NCBI GenBank assembly: GCA_018398575.1
Contig: JAGTXZ010000011.1
Location: 1,550,001 to 1,614,000, forward strand
From: Ampelomyces quisqualis
Lineage: Eukaryota; Ascomycota; Dothideomycetes; Pleosporales; Phaeosphaeriaceae
Direction: 5' to 3'
Length of the DNA stretch: 64,000 bases
Shown here: in pieces, positions 11,901 through 22,259 of the stretch
How the letters are laid out: each line of letters opens with the position of its first letter
Position numbering within the stretch: the stretch's first letter is position 1
Position numbers and translations under genes: made by a program
Notes under the pieces: generated by a model
Told to the model about the DNA's origin: nothing
The model's database searches: none
What the model saw: only the letters and a program-made list of their open reading frames with translations

Positions 11901-13012
11901 CACCCCCAGTAACGCTGGGCTTGGGAGCGTTAGTAGCTACCACTGGCACAGGCCTTGCGGTTTCCTGGGGCGCCTCCAGTGCCTTTGCAGCGATTCTTGG
12001 CTCTTCGGCCGTGGGTATCTCATTCTCTGCCACTGCGCCCGAAGATTTTGTCCCGTCCATCCATTGCACCGTGTCTGGCGCCCAATCGTCCTCATCATCG
12101 TCGATGTCAGCCCACTTGGCCTCCTTGCCGGCTTCGTCTGCTTGTAAGCGTGTCGCGAGGTGGATGCCGTATTGCTGTTTGAGCTCCTCGTCGGTGAACT
12201 GCTTCGGTGGAGGCACCGGCACGGGCTGATTCTTATTCCAAACTTTGCTCGCATCTGGGCCAGAGCCTGCGCCGTTGACCTTGCCAAGCGTGCGGGGAGT
12301 ATTGCCGGCTCCGGATTTGGCTACGAGGCGAGGTTTCGCGGTAAGCACTGCCGCTGGAGTGGCCGGGGCCGCCGGCGCTGCCTTGTCACCCGGTCGTGCT
12401 GTTGGGGTGGAGACGGCAGATTTCAGGAAGTTCTTCGTGAACGAGACAGACTTGAAGGTAGAGGGCTTCTTCATCGAGTTCGCCCGCACGTGGTTCGCTT
12501 CTCGCTTGGACTGGTCCACGCTGCCAGGGCGGCTAATGTCTGTGTCTGAGCCACCGCTGGCGTCCGCTATAGCGTGCTCGCCCGAATCGCCATTGAGGCA
12601 CGGTTTCTCGGCGTCGTAGCGTGGTGTTCCGGCTTGCTTCTGTCCGTCGGGAGTCTGCGCCTGTTAGTGCCGAGCTGCACGTGTCCGCCCCGTGACTACA
12701 TACCGCTGCCGCGTGCGTCGCCGTTGACGTGTGTTTCGAAGTCGTCGCGTGGGTAGTTGCAGGGTCCGAGGGCAGCTCGCCGTTGACGGCGGGGTTGCTG
12801 GTAGTTGACGCAGTATCGTCGATGGGCGCGGGATGACCCATCGACTGTGCTTCCTTTACCACATCTTTGGTGACCTGCTCTGCCATAACAGTTTCCGGAA
12901 CTGGTGTGGCGCAAGATTCGTTGTCAGACTCAGGCTCAGCGGCGGACAAGGAGACGGGGGGGGTGGGTGTCGGCCGCCGCGTGTCACGCCCGGCGCAGCG
13001 CGGCTCCACCAT
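8902..13012 (-). CDS. Large intrinsically disordered protein, conserved-looking acidic WADIDDDEDDW motif, function unknown
   Basis: Two exons on the minus strand: 13012-12704 and 12660-8902, with a 43-bp intron (GTATGT...AACAG, phase 0). Product about 1,355 residues. An alternative ATG at 12886 has the better start context and would remove 42 residues. Most of the protein is Pro/Ser/Ala/Gln-rich. Two parts look conserved: near the N-terminus, a segment running QYGIHLATRLQADEAGKEA then KWADIDDDEDDWAPDTVQW; and near the C-terminus, FEDREFGSLPTVKL followed by RRLEAFDHERSAQRIEVVIR. A charged coiled-coil-like run (KRLMADKIERARLKKQQERE, then EAEEKEEAERKERLAKRLAA) sits in the middle. The tail is basic (PRRRGPKMSNQHNKQKRN). 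I do not recognise a family. The composition would suit an RNA- or translation-associated scaffold, which is a guess. Confidence 0.8.
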
Positions 13013-13624
13013 GCGCGCGACTGGACAGACAGGGGAGAGCGGGAAGGTGCGTGACGCACCTATTGTCAGAAGCTACAAGTCGCCACGGAGGGGGAGTGGG
13101 CGCTTCCGCAGAAACGTCGTCTGCGTGTGTTGCGGGCTGAGGTGGTGTTGGTCGCGCCGAGAGCTTTGTAGGAGCGGCAGGGGCGTGTGGGTGCTGGGCC
13201 GCGCTGATGTTCCGAACGGCGTGTGGCGCTTCGTCCGGGAGGGCAGTGGAGGGTCAGAGATGCCCTGTGGTTGAGGGGCTCGCGGGGGGTGATGGTTGTT
13301 GGCTACGGCGCATAAGGAGAGCGGAGGCAGTCACGGACTCACGGCAAGGTGGAGCGACCGCTCTTGGCGCTGCGACGGGGAAAACAGCAGGCGCCGCAAT
13401 GCTTCGGCAGCGCACACGTCACACGGTCTTTCCAGCCGTTGTTTCAAGGCAGATGCACCCTGGCACCGTCTCGACTCGACTTCAGCTCAAACAGAGTGGT
13501 AGAAAGGGAATGCGCCTGCTCGGACCAATCCATCCTCTCGGCTTGCTGTTTCATTGATCGACTACAGTCTACAGTTACACGCCCACGCCATTCGTCCGCC
13601 ATCGGTCACATGCAAAGAGATCGC
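13013..13624. other. intergenic, no supported gene
   Basis: GC-rich DNA upstream of the large disordered protein and downstream of the ATP synthase f gene. Open frames on the plus strand are shadows without motifs. Expected to hold the promoter of the minus-strand gene ending at 8902. Confidence 0.45.
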
Positions 13625-14326
13625 TTAGTGGGTGTTGTTCTTGTGGTGGCCTGGCTCGTGTGAGTCACTCGGTCAGGACATGCGCACGATTCGACTTACG
13701 CAAATGGAAGTAGTAGTTCTGTGCGTAGCCAAATGCAATCAGGAAGCCGATCACGTGCACAAGTGCTGCAGCAAGTCAGTCTCCGGAGCTATACTCCAGA
13801 TTCGCTGGCCAGAGGATTGCTGGACCGCTGGGCGCTACGCACGCCTTGCTGATGCATTCTTGCCCATGTACTTCTTCTGGTAGCGGCCGAGAAGGCCCTT
13901 GGACTCGGGCTCGGGAGCTGGGCCACGGGGGAGCTTCTCGTAGAAGCTCACGACTTTCTGCATGCGGACCGCATTGGGGGAGGATCCGATGACCTTGATA
14001 CGTTAGCTCGAGTTTGGGCCTTTGGTGCACGGCGGGTGCTATCGTCGGGTGTGTAGCGACCAGCGTTGCATGTGGTGGAGGAGATGGAGGGTGTGGAGGG
14101 TGTGTTGCGGCCAGCGTTGCATGTGGCCGAGGAGATGGAGCGTGTGTCGGCTTGCGCATGCGAAGCTGGTGGTCCGGCGCTTGATGGATGTCCACGGCGA
14201 GTTTCTTACATTGGGTGAAGCAATCTACATAGAACCGTCAGCTGGGCGCTATTCGCGGCCATGGGTTTGGGAGCGGACCTTTGGGGGGATCAGGGTCGAG
14301 AGACCGCGCTTTTGCATGAAGCTCAT
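13625..14326 (-). CDS. ATP17: Mitochondrial F1Fo-ATP synthase subunit f (Atp17)
   Basis: Five exons on the minus strand: 14326-14279, 14224-14210, 13993-13843, 13765-13700 and 13650-13625. They sum to 306 nt, 101 residues, the usual length for fungal Atp17. The protein begins MSFMQKRGLSTLIPPK, continues IASPN, then RMQKVVSFYEKLPRGPAPE, GLLGRYQKKYMGKNASARP, and ends with the membrane helix VIGFLIAFGYAQNYYFHLR and HHKNNTH. Subunit f sits in the inner-membrane Fo sector near subunits a and b and is needed for assembly. Exon 2 is only 15 nt; it supplies IASPN, which keeps the protein colinear with the pattern I recall for this family. Its donor (GTCCGC) is weak. No single open frame here exceeds part of the protein, so ORF-based calling would miss the gene. 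It is divergent from the complex I gene at 14563. Confidence 0.93.
14051..14152. repeat. 51-bp imperfect tandem duplication inside ATP17 intron 2
   Basis: Two adjacent copies with a 51-bp period share CCAGCGTTGCATGTGG and GGAGATGGAG blocks. They account for much of the unusual 216-bp length of this intron; the other introns of the gene are 49-77 bp. Confidence 0.8.
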
Positions 14327-14562
14327 CTTGACGGCTGACTGGCGCTCAATTAGCACCGGCTGCCCTCTCCGTGGGGTCTCCTTCGATCCGGCGAACGCAC
14401 CTTGGCTGGCAAGATGATGGCGGGGAGATGGGGTCGTCGGTGAGGTTGTGCAAGCGGCTGCGAGTTTCTGCCGGAGCCGCCAAGACGCTTGATCCGAGCT
14501 CCATCATCGCCATGGACAGCGAGGGTTGACAGCATCCGCCGCCCTCCAACGCCACGCCCACC
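14327..14562. promoter_or_regulatory. Shared divergent promoter of two OXPHOS genes
   Basis: 236 bp separate the start codons of ATP17 (minus) and the complex I 21-kDa subunit (plus). The region must hold both 5' UTRs and core promoters. I see no TATA box and no CCAAT box for a HAP complex on either strand. It is GC-rich. Confidence 0.7.
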
Positions 14563-15328
14563 ATGTCTGCCGTCCCCAGGTCAATTGTCCCCAGGGTACT
14601 CGCGCCAGCTCTGCGGCCCTCCGCAGCGAGGGCCCTGGCGCCCAGATGCCGCGCATACTCCACCACCAAACCCGAGACGACGGCCGAAGATGCGCCCGCC
14701 GTCCCCGTCAAGAGCGACTCGACCCAGATCCGCCAAGAAGACGCAGCTGACGGCATGAGCCACCAGCCAGACTACAACGTAGCAGTCGATTACCGGACAT
14801 CGTGCGTGCCCACGCCGAGTCACCGAGTGCGAGGGTAGCTAACCAGGCCCCAGCAACTTCTCCCCGGTTCCCAAGCGGGTGATGGACGGAAGTGAGCCTG
14901 GCGAGAGTGTCGCAGCTGCCGTCCTCTCCGGCGCCCCAGTCGATCTCCAGGCGCGTACTGTCCGGTATGCCAAGCCTGTAATCGGAGCATGATGTCAGAC
15001 ATGGGCTAACCGTATCAGCATCTACAAGCCCACAAAGACAGCCACTCAGTCCGGTAACTGGAACGCCTCACACTGGCTGATGGACTGGGATGTGCTTCCC
15101 AAGGGCCACCGCTGGGAAAATCCGCTCATGGGATGGGCATCGTCCGCGGACTTTATGAACGGGCACCGAATTCAGTTCAAGAGCAAGGAGGATGCCATCA
15201 GGTTTGCTAACAAGCAAGGATACGAATACTTTGTGCAGGAACCCAACGTGCGGAAGGTCGTCCCCAAGGCGTATGCCAACCTCTTCACCCACAAGCCGGG
15301 CAAGTTGAAGGTCATCCTCACCAAATAA
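14563..15328 (+). CDS. NADH:ubiquinone oxidoreductase 21-kDa / NDUFS4-type (AQDQ) subunit, mitochondrial
   Basis: Three exons, 14563-14801, 14854-14964 and 15019-15328, give 219 residues in consistent phase. The N-terminus is an Arg/Ala-rich, acid-free presequence (MSAVPRSIVPRVLAPALRPS ... CRAYSTT) typical of matrix targeting. The mature part has the family blocks ARTVRIYKPTKTATQSGNW, HWLMDWDVLPKGHRWENPLM, GWASSADFMNGHRIQFKSKE and GYEYFVQEP, ending KPGKLKVILTK. In other fungi and mammals this accessory subunit sits in the peripheral arm of complex I and helps stabilise the NADH dehydrogenase module. Introns of 52 and 54 bp have clear GTGCGT and GTATGC donors and CTAAC branch sites. It is transcribed away from ATP17. 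Confidence 0.95.
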
Positions 15329-15784
15329 GTGGATTTGAGACTTTCGACCTGCGCATTGTATATACTGGCCATGAATACCTTTCTTCGCTTCGTCATGTCT
15401 CTTCCTTCATGCCCACAGTTGCTGCGTAGTTTGATGACACTCCTCGTGTGTTACTCGACATCTTTGCGTTCAGTTTGTTCTCAGGCGGTAGGCCCAGTGA
15501 TGCTGATAAGAGGCGTTTACAGCTGCCGCATCTCGCCACCGTGTAGGTCGCATACGCTGATGAATGGTCCCGTAAATCCTGCTCTCTTTTCTTTCATACC
15601 CTCTCCATGAGCTACGACCGCCCAAAACCCGCAACTTCCACAACCAATTCACTCCGTCTACCGCAGGGGCTCGGCAAACACTGACAACTGCAGTATAACA
15701 CCACAAGCTCCTCGTAACCCTCCTTTCTCACTCGCCCGCCATCTCAACGTTCACCTCCTGATATATCCTCGTCATGTCGAGGTC

Positions 15785-15861
15785 ACCCAAGGTGAAGGAG
15801 AGTGCACTCCTTCCACGTGGGTTTCGCCTCTGTGCCTCACCAAGCCGACTTCACCTTGGGT
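15785..15861. promoter_or_regulatory. 13-bp perfect inverted repeat upstream of a TATA box
   Basis: ACCCAAGGTGAAG at 15785-15797 is matched by its exact reverse complement at 15849-15861. Between the arms lie AGTGCACT and CACGTG palindromes. A TATA box follows at 15878. Confidence 0.6.
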
Positions 15862-15877
15862 TCTAGGTGGCTGAGGG

Positions 15878-15886
15878 TATATAAAA
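15878..15886 (+). promoter_or_regulatory. TATA box of the 88-residue protein gene
   Basis: TATATAAAA lies 135 bp before the ATG at 16021. It is followed by a CA-rich, G-poor leader (about 15895-16020), typical of a transcribed 5' UTR of a strongly or inducibly expressed fungal gene. Confidence 0.6.
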
Positions 15887-16020
15887 CCTTTTCAGGACAA
15901 CCTCACCTTCCTTATAGCATCACAAATTCAACCGCTTCAACCACTACACACCACTTCACAACCACAAACCCCACCGCATCCTCCCGTACACACCAAGACA
16001 CCACTTCTCGAGCTTCGACA

Positions 16021-16397
16021 ATGGGACGCGGCGCCTACGACACCACGGAAGCATCGAATTCGCGCTCATCAGCGGCACAGGGCGCCCTCAATGCCCACCG
16101 CGTGGCTCGGGCGCAGGCAGAAGTAATACCTTGAATACCTACGAGGCGCATCATCAGGTATTGACCACAACTCAGCATGAAGCCGACATGAAGGCATTGG
16201 CGGAGCAAGAAGACAAGCTGAAGAGGCAGAAGAAGTCCAGGGGCATCATGGTATGTTTGAATTAATTATCTGTTGTTAATGGGTATCACTAACGTGAGTA
16301 TACACAGGCTGCCAAAAGGGCTGCCAAAGCGCAGGCCGATGGTGCTACCGGGAACACGTCAGCAAAGCCTTCGGGCGACAAAAACGCCTCCGTGTAG
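16021..16397 (+). CDS. Small basic, Ala/Lys-rich protein of 88 residues, function unknown
   Basis: Three exons: 16021-16122, 16176-16250 and 16308-16397, all in phase 0, 88 residues. The start MGRGAYDTTEASNSRSSAAQ is followed by a charged helix (MKALAEQEDKLKRQKKSRG) and an AKRAAKAQADGATGN tail. The first intron is 53 bp (GTAATA...CTCAG); an alternative acceptor CATCAG would give only 35 bp. The second has a strong GTATGT donor. It has no signal peptide and no membrane segment. The frames stay open only if both introns are removed, and the composition is uniform across them, which supports a real gene. Function not recognised. The TATA box and the upstream inverted repeat suggest inducible expression (inference). 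Confidence 0.65.
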
Positions 16398-16606
16398 CCT
16401 TGAAGGCGACAAGATTGTGTAATACAGGCAAAACAGTGCGGCATTTTCGGCATCGTAGCCTCCAAAGTGGAGTGCTATACCGAGATCATCCCATCTCCTA
16501 CCATTGTCACAGTAGCAAATCGTTCATTTCATTCATCTCTGCTCTTTGAGAAAATCTTGCACGACAGTGATGAAATCGGTGCCGACATTCGAGTTCCTCA
16601 TCTCCT

Positions 16607-17451
16607 TCACTGTTCCTTTCGACGCCTGTTTTCCATCGTCACCCTCCGAAGACTCAAAAGTCCAGGCTTGCGTGTTTGACTCACTGCTTGAATAGCGTCC
16701 CTGGTCGCGCTGAGGAACTTGGATGCCATCTTCTCGTTGCCGGATTTGTTGGGGTGCTCGCCATCTTCTGTGTCGGCCACGGGATCGTAGCCGGAGAAGT
16801 TGTCCACGAAGCGGACAGGGGAATCAGTCGTCGAGATGCTGGGCGCGTACTCCTTGATCTTGGCGGACAGCGCGGCTATGTCCTTGGAGTTGTTGGGGCC
16901 GCTGTTTGTGTCCCAACGCTTGGGGTCCACGGGGGTTAGGTTCGACCATACGATTTGCATCTTGGGGTTCTTGGTGCGCATCTGCGCGATCAGAGTGTCG
17001 TACGCCTTGAAGATTTGGTCCTGCGGCTTGTGGCCAAGGATAATGTCGTTGTGGCCGAGGAACATGACAACAACGTCGACGACGGGCTGTTGGTTCAGCC
17101 ATGTGGTGAGGTTACCCTTTGCCGCGTAGTCGGTAGCCTGGGATCCAGCATGTCCTTCATGATCGTTGTCGGATCCGGGGAATTGCGCGACACAGTCCGG
17201 GGAACCTTCTTGCGATCCAACAAAGTCGAAGTTGGTTATGCCAGCACTCCTGAGTTTGGCATCGAGGTTGTTGCGCCAGCATCGCTAGTATCAAGTCAGC
17301 TGGAGATGCTCATGTATGATCTCATCATCGGAGCACAACTTACAGTGACAATGGACGCGCCGAACGGCATGACCTTGACGGTTTGTTGCGCCATAGCCTC
17401 ACTGGCTAGACTGAGTAGCCCATAGGCCGTAATGGCGCCAAACTTGACCAT
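16607..17451 (-). CDS. Secreted SGNH/GDSL-type esterase, carbohydrate esterase family 3-like
   Basis: Two exons on the minus strand, 17451-17344 and 17284-16607 (59-bp intron GTAAGT...ACTAG), 261 residues. A signal peptide (MVKFGAITAYGLLSLASEAM) comes first. Block I reads KVMPFGASIVTRCWRNNLDA, where the usual Asp before the catalytic Ser is Ala (GAS instead of GDS). Block III is FLGHNDI, and block V is DTEDGEHPN with the catalytic Asp/His pair. The order CWR ... DFVGS ... GHAG ... WLNQQPVVDVVVMFLGHND fits CE3 acetylxylan-esterase-like enzymes that deacetylate plant polysaccharides. The C-terminal 30 residues are basic and may be poorly conserved. The enzyme is probably extracellular. An in-frame ATG 66 nt upstream is less likely as the start because it would bury the signal peptide. 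Confidence 0.85.
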
Positions 17452-20142
17452 CACGAAAGACAGTGAAACAAATTCCGAAAAACAAGTCGCAGCAAGAGAG
17501 TAAGAAAACGAGACCAAAAGGTCGCAGCAGGATGCAAAACTTTGGGGTACGGGCTAGCTCAGGGTTGGTATCGGAATCGGTGGTGGCGCGCCTAGTACAT
17601 GTACTCTCTGGCCAGAACGTGTCAGGGTACCAAAGCGCAACGAGACTGAGGCTCAGTCAGCAATATGTCGGTACAGTACAAGTCGAGCTCCAATTGAAAA
17701 AAGCTGAAGGGTGTTTCGTGTATGTAAATTGTATATCAGGTATGCTCAATACACCCTGGCAAGTTACACAAGCACGAACAAGGTGTATGTAGGACAATGG
17801 TAGATAGGTATATAAGCCAAAGCGAGGGCCCAACACTCGTGTTAAAGTTCAGAATCTTTCGGGTGTGGGCTCGCCGCTGACACCTACGCAAAGCAAAGCT
17901 CAGACACGAGGCATTTCTAGCTTCACGTTGGAGGCTTCGCTTCTCTCAGGTGGGCGCCCTTGATCATCACTCTCAGTCGCCTAGGCCCGCGATCTCAGAC
18001 CAGGGTATAAGTCTTATACCGCATGTCATAACATACGACAGAAAGTGACCAGGGCCCCAGTCGCGAGAGGCTATGTTGTAATGTGGTTAGATACAAGATA
18101 CAGCATCTTCTGGTGGTGTCTGGGGTACGGTAGGGCTGAAGAATGCTAGTCAACACACTTCACCAGACCTCTCTCTCCAGCCCGATCAAACACACCACAC
18201 CTGAGCGCGGAGAAAACCTCACATATTCCGCAGACACGCTCGTCATCGTCCCCTCCTCTCAGTTGTCGGCGGTGCGGCGTCCACTCCACCCACACACACA
18301 CACACTTTCCTGCTCAGCCAGCTTCGTCCAAAGCCACGATATGCACAAACCACCCCTGTCCGCCCACTACTGGACCAGCCCAAGATCACTGTCTAGCTCG
18401 ATAGTGCGCCACATAGACCGGTCACTCAACCGCAGGTAATCATGGACAAGGGGAAGCCAATCAGCAAAGATAATCTGACGAAAAGCTTAAGCTTTGGCTG
18501 TCTCTCACGTTGTCTTGGGGCGTGGTGAGGTAGGTCACCGTAGGTGGTGTGGTTTGGGAGACGGAACGTGCTACAAAGGGTTACCCCTGGTCTGCGCGTT
18601 CTGGGGGGTTCCGGGGTGAGTGATTGGTGGGCTATACGGATACGATACTCTGGAGTCTGGACCCCTTTCCTTGGGGGCTGATGCAAGCTGTTCGGCTAGT
18701 ACATAGCTTCGCTTGGGTCGTGGGCCGGGTAGTGCATGGGGGCGGAATCAGCGACGAGAAACGGTGTCAAACAGTCTAGAAACTCGTTTTGGCAGGCTTT
18801 GGATTCTTTGGCTGAGAGGTGGCCTGTTATTCCTGACCTTCAGTGTACTTTGGAGGTTGATGAAGAGCACATTTGATGCCTCGTAGGCAAATATCTACCC
18901 GACAGCCCTGCTAAATAAACATGACCCACCGTTTCGAACTCAAACCGCCTTGTCGGCGAGCCTGCTGATCTCAACCTCCACCTCCTTCATCGCGATGCCT
19001 CATCACCATCTGATCGGCCGGTATGTGCAATTGCCGCGTGTCCTGTTCACTGTCGCAGAAACGCGACGGTTCCTTCGTGCTTCGGTTAACAAGTCTCACA
19101 AGGCCAACCTACTCTGTGTGATCAGCAATCACAGGCTGGCTGAACGAGAGCCCCCATGACCCTGCCCGTCTCTTTCCAACCAATGCGCCGTTGATATTTC
19201 TACCTGCATCGTAGACGTCATCTAGAGTGTGCGCAAATCATACGTCTGTCGTGATGCGCAAGCCGCCTTTACAAAAGCCGCCATGACATATCCATCGCCT
19301 AGCCCTCACGGCCATCTTGGAAATCTACCTACAAGAATTCACAACTCAACATACTCTGTACCTCGGCTTACGCTACGCCACCACTTCCTCCCGCACCCAC
19401 TCAACATCTAAGCATGCAAAGGAAAAGGGAAAAAGGGCAACAACCACCTTGCGTAAACCCTCCCGTCCTCTGCATCATGAATAAGTGCCTACACCACGGA
19501 ATACATGGCAACAAAAGATTTACGTAGATGTCTGCCCTGCCCTGCCACCCTACCCTACCCATCAGCATCAAATCTAAACCCCCCCCCCTCCCTCAATTTT
19601 CAATGTTGGAGAGGCGAGAGAAGGACGGTTGGAATGTGGTGTGGAAGGTGGGTACGGAGTACTGCCTCTTGTGATGCATGTTCCGTCAACGCGAGGAGAA
19701 AAGGCCAAATACCTACTGGGAGCGACACGACATGCTCTGCTCATCACGTGGCGTTTAGGAATTGGCGAATAGAGACTTGCGCGTTGTCTTCGCTGCTCGA
19801 TGAAATGATGCTGTATTGGTACGCTGGAAGTCCTCATGCATGAAATCCTGACACGATGTGCTACCTGCTGAAGAGACATATCCTTACGTACGAAGAGTAC
19901 CCGGTCACATGATACCCTGATCCTTCACATCCATCACATAATCCGTCATAGTGGTGGGGCTGATGGTCCAGCTGCATCAAATTCGTAAAATTACTTCAAA
20001 CGTCAGCGATTGCCTACATGGCGAAGACCCTCCGTAAGCTTGTTACAAAAGATAAGAGGGCATGACATACGATAGACTTGCGAACACCCATTACCACCTC
20101 AGCTCATTTCCCAGTCTTACTCTTTACATCCTAGTTGCATGT
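17452..20142. other. intergenic, 2.7 kb, no supported gene
   Basis: Many short open frames, none with motifs. It holds a short CA repeat near 18291-18305, a C run near 19578 and one TACGGAGTAC motif at 19653-19662. I searched by eye for tRNA T-arm signatures and saw none. Confidence 0.45.
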
Positions 20143-22259
20143 TCATCCACACACAGAGTCGGCGCTTGACGGAAGCCCACAAACGGAATCGGGCTCTTGT
20201 GCTACTTTCTGAGCGTCTGAAGCACTCGGCAAATGGTCACTCGATGCCAGGATGCTCATGGCAGCCGCAATTGACTTTGTCTGAGTAGAAATGTCGTGGC
20301 GATCATTGGCACCATCGCTACCTCCCAAGTTGTAGGGCGAGAACATCCTGTTCGTGGTATAGAAGGCGTCCATAGCTGCCGAGTGGTGGCTTAGAGCATC
20401 GCCGTCGCCGAACAATGACCTGTACTGGGGTGCCGGTATGACAGTCATGCCGTCAGTAGGATTGACCGCCTCTTCTGATCTGATGTTGGTGACATCGTTC
20501 TCCTTGTCCTCGTGATCGTAGTTCAAAGGCGAGAGTGCATTGGCTTCTACTGCGAGCTGGTCTTCCAGGCGCTCGGTATAGATATCAAAGGCCGGTCGCT
20601 GCCTGTTAGGCCACGAGTCCTTATCATGGCGGAAGTATCGCTCGCCAGGCTTCAGGAACCATACATCAAGTCCTTCTTTCTGACGAATACCGTATGGTGG
20701 CGGAGTAGTGACGACCGACAACGGAGAGGACATTTTAATTTGATTATCTGTGCTTCTCGTCAGTACATACTCGACTTCGGGTATCTTCAGCAGGCGAATG
20801 AAAAGGTATGCACGACTAACCTTGTTCTTCGCACGGTGTTGTCTCGTCTGTGAGCTCAACACCACCAGCGTCGTTGCACGTAGACTCTTCATCCTCCTCG
20901 TCTGAGACTTCGGAACTGATCACGATGGCAGTCGAACGATCTTTAATCTTTGCAGGGCTTGAAGGACTTTTCTCAATCGATCGAGATGTCTTCTGCCGCT
21001 TCCTCCTGTCCGATGGCGCTCCAGTGTCTCTATCGTTGTCACTTGACACTTCAAGATCCCGATCTTGGGGATGGACATTCATGTTGTACGACATCTTCGG
21101 CTTTGTCGTCCGCCGTGACGAGCGTCGGATGGGTTCGGGCGTTGTTGAGCAGTGTCGTGCACGCTTCTTGTCTTTCCTAACTGGCTTTGCTTTCTCCTCA
21201 ATCTCTCGGTCGTATTCACTCTTGTCGTCGTCAGATTCAGCGTGCACTGAGAAGGACTCGCTCGCGTCACTCTCATTATCCGAGATGACTTGAATCTCGC
21301 CGTGAGCTGATCGACGTTTCGCAGCTTGTGTCGGGCGGATACTGTCATCCATAGGATGGTATTTGACATCGTAGACTAGCTTGCCCTGAGTCGCCCTACG
21401 ATTGCGCAGGGAGTATGTGGAAGGAGGCATCGAAGACGTGGATGGTGTGTCAACAGCGACGTGCTCGCTTTCTTCTTCTGTGATGTCGATAATGTTCCCG
21501 AGGTCGACCGATGTAATCATTGAACCTCGTTTTCTGCCTTTCTTCGGAGGTGGGCGAGAGATCGGGGTTGGAGGCTCGTCATGAGACTCCTGGGATCATA
21601 CCACTGTCAGGTTTCCCGTCACAATAGGCGGATTTGAACTCACGTTAGTCGTAGATAAGACAGATGGCTGCGACAGGAACAAAAGCCTGCCTCTGCCATC
21701 TTCCAAGATCTCGACCTTGTGCCCTGATGCTGTGGTGACTGTATCTCCAGGCTTGCGTAAACTACGCAGCTCTTCTGTTGTTAGACGATGGTCCGGCGTC
21801 AATCGAGGAACTCGAGCCTGGGCAACTACAGTCGTTGGGGGTACGCTAAAATGCTCTGTGTCTGCCCCTTCAGGATCCTCAAGTGAAGATAGGAATGCCT
21901 CTACTTCATCGACTGCCGAGTCTGGTGATTTGGGGGTTTGAGTTTGAGCTGCACCGCTCGGTGGAGATCGAAGTCCATCTTCGGGTGTTGCTTCAATGGT
22001 ATCCTCGAGTGAGTTAGATCCATGGCTTGCCACTGGGCGCATTAAAGCAACTTACCTCACGATGCATGACCCTCAGTCCACTGAGAGGAGTCGGCTCAGG
22101 TGGCACGTTGCCCGTCGGAACCTCTGTAGGCATTTGTACAACTTCCTTGCTCACGACTGTTTTTGCTGGTTGTTGCCATTCGCACGTTGCGCTCTCGTGG
22201 CGATGTTCTGGTGGTTCAACGCTCATCGTCAGACGATGCTCTTGCTCGACGTCTGCCAT
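20143..22259 (-). CDS. Nuclear-like acidic/basic disordered protein with a repeated R-R/HP motif, function unknown
   Basis: Four exons on the minus strand: 22259-22056, 22003-21644, 21589-20821 and 20747-20143, 645 residues, phases consistent. The ATG at 22259 has an ideal context (CACCATGG); an ATG at 22319 is in frame. The protein is Ser/Glu-rich. It contains TTEELRSLRKPGDTVTTASG and GHKVEILEDGRGRLLFLS early on, then basic clusters such as PPPKKGRKRG and DRRKRQKTSRS. Two similar segments occur, YSLRNRRATQGKLVYDVKYH(PMDD) and RRSSRRTTKPKMSYNMNVHP(QD). The C-terminus has GIRQKEGLDVWFLKPGERYF and PAFDIYTERLEDQLAVEANA. The composition suggests a nuclear, perhaps chromatin-linked protein, but I recognise no named domain. 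Confidence 0.82.

Noticed and set aside
14022..14417. 131-codon plus-strand frame across ATP17
   Set aside because: It is antisense to exons and introns of ATP17, which are well supported.
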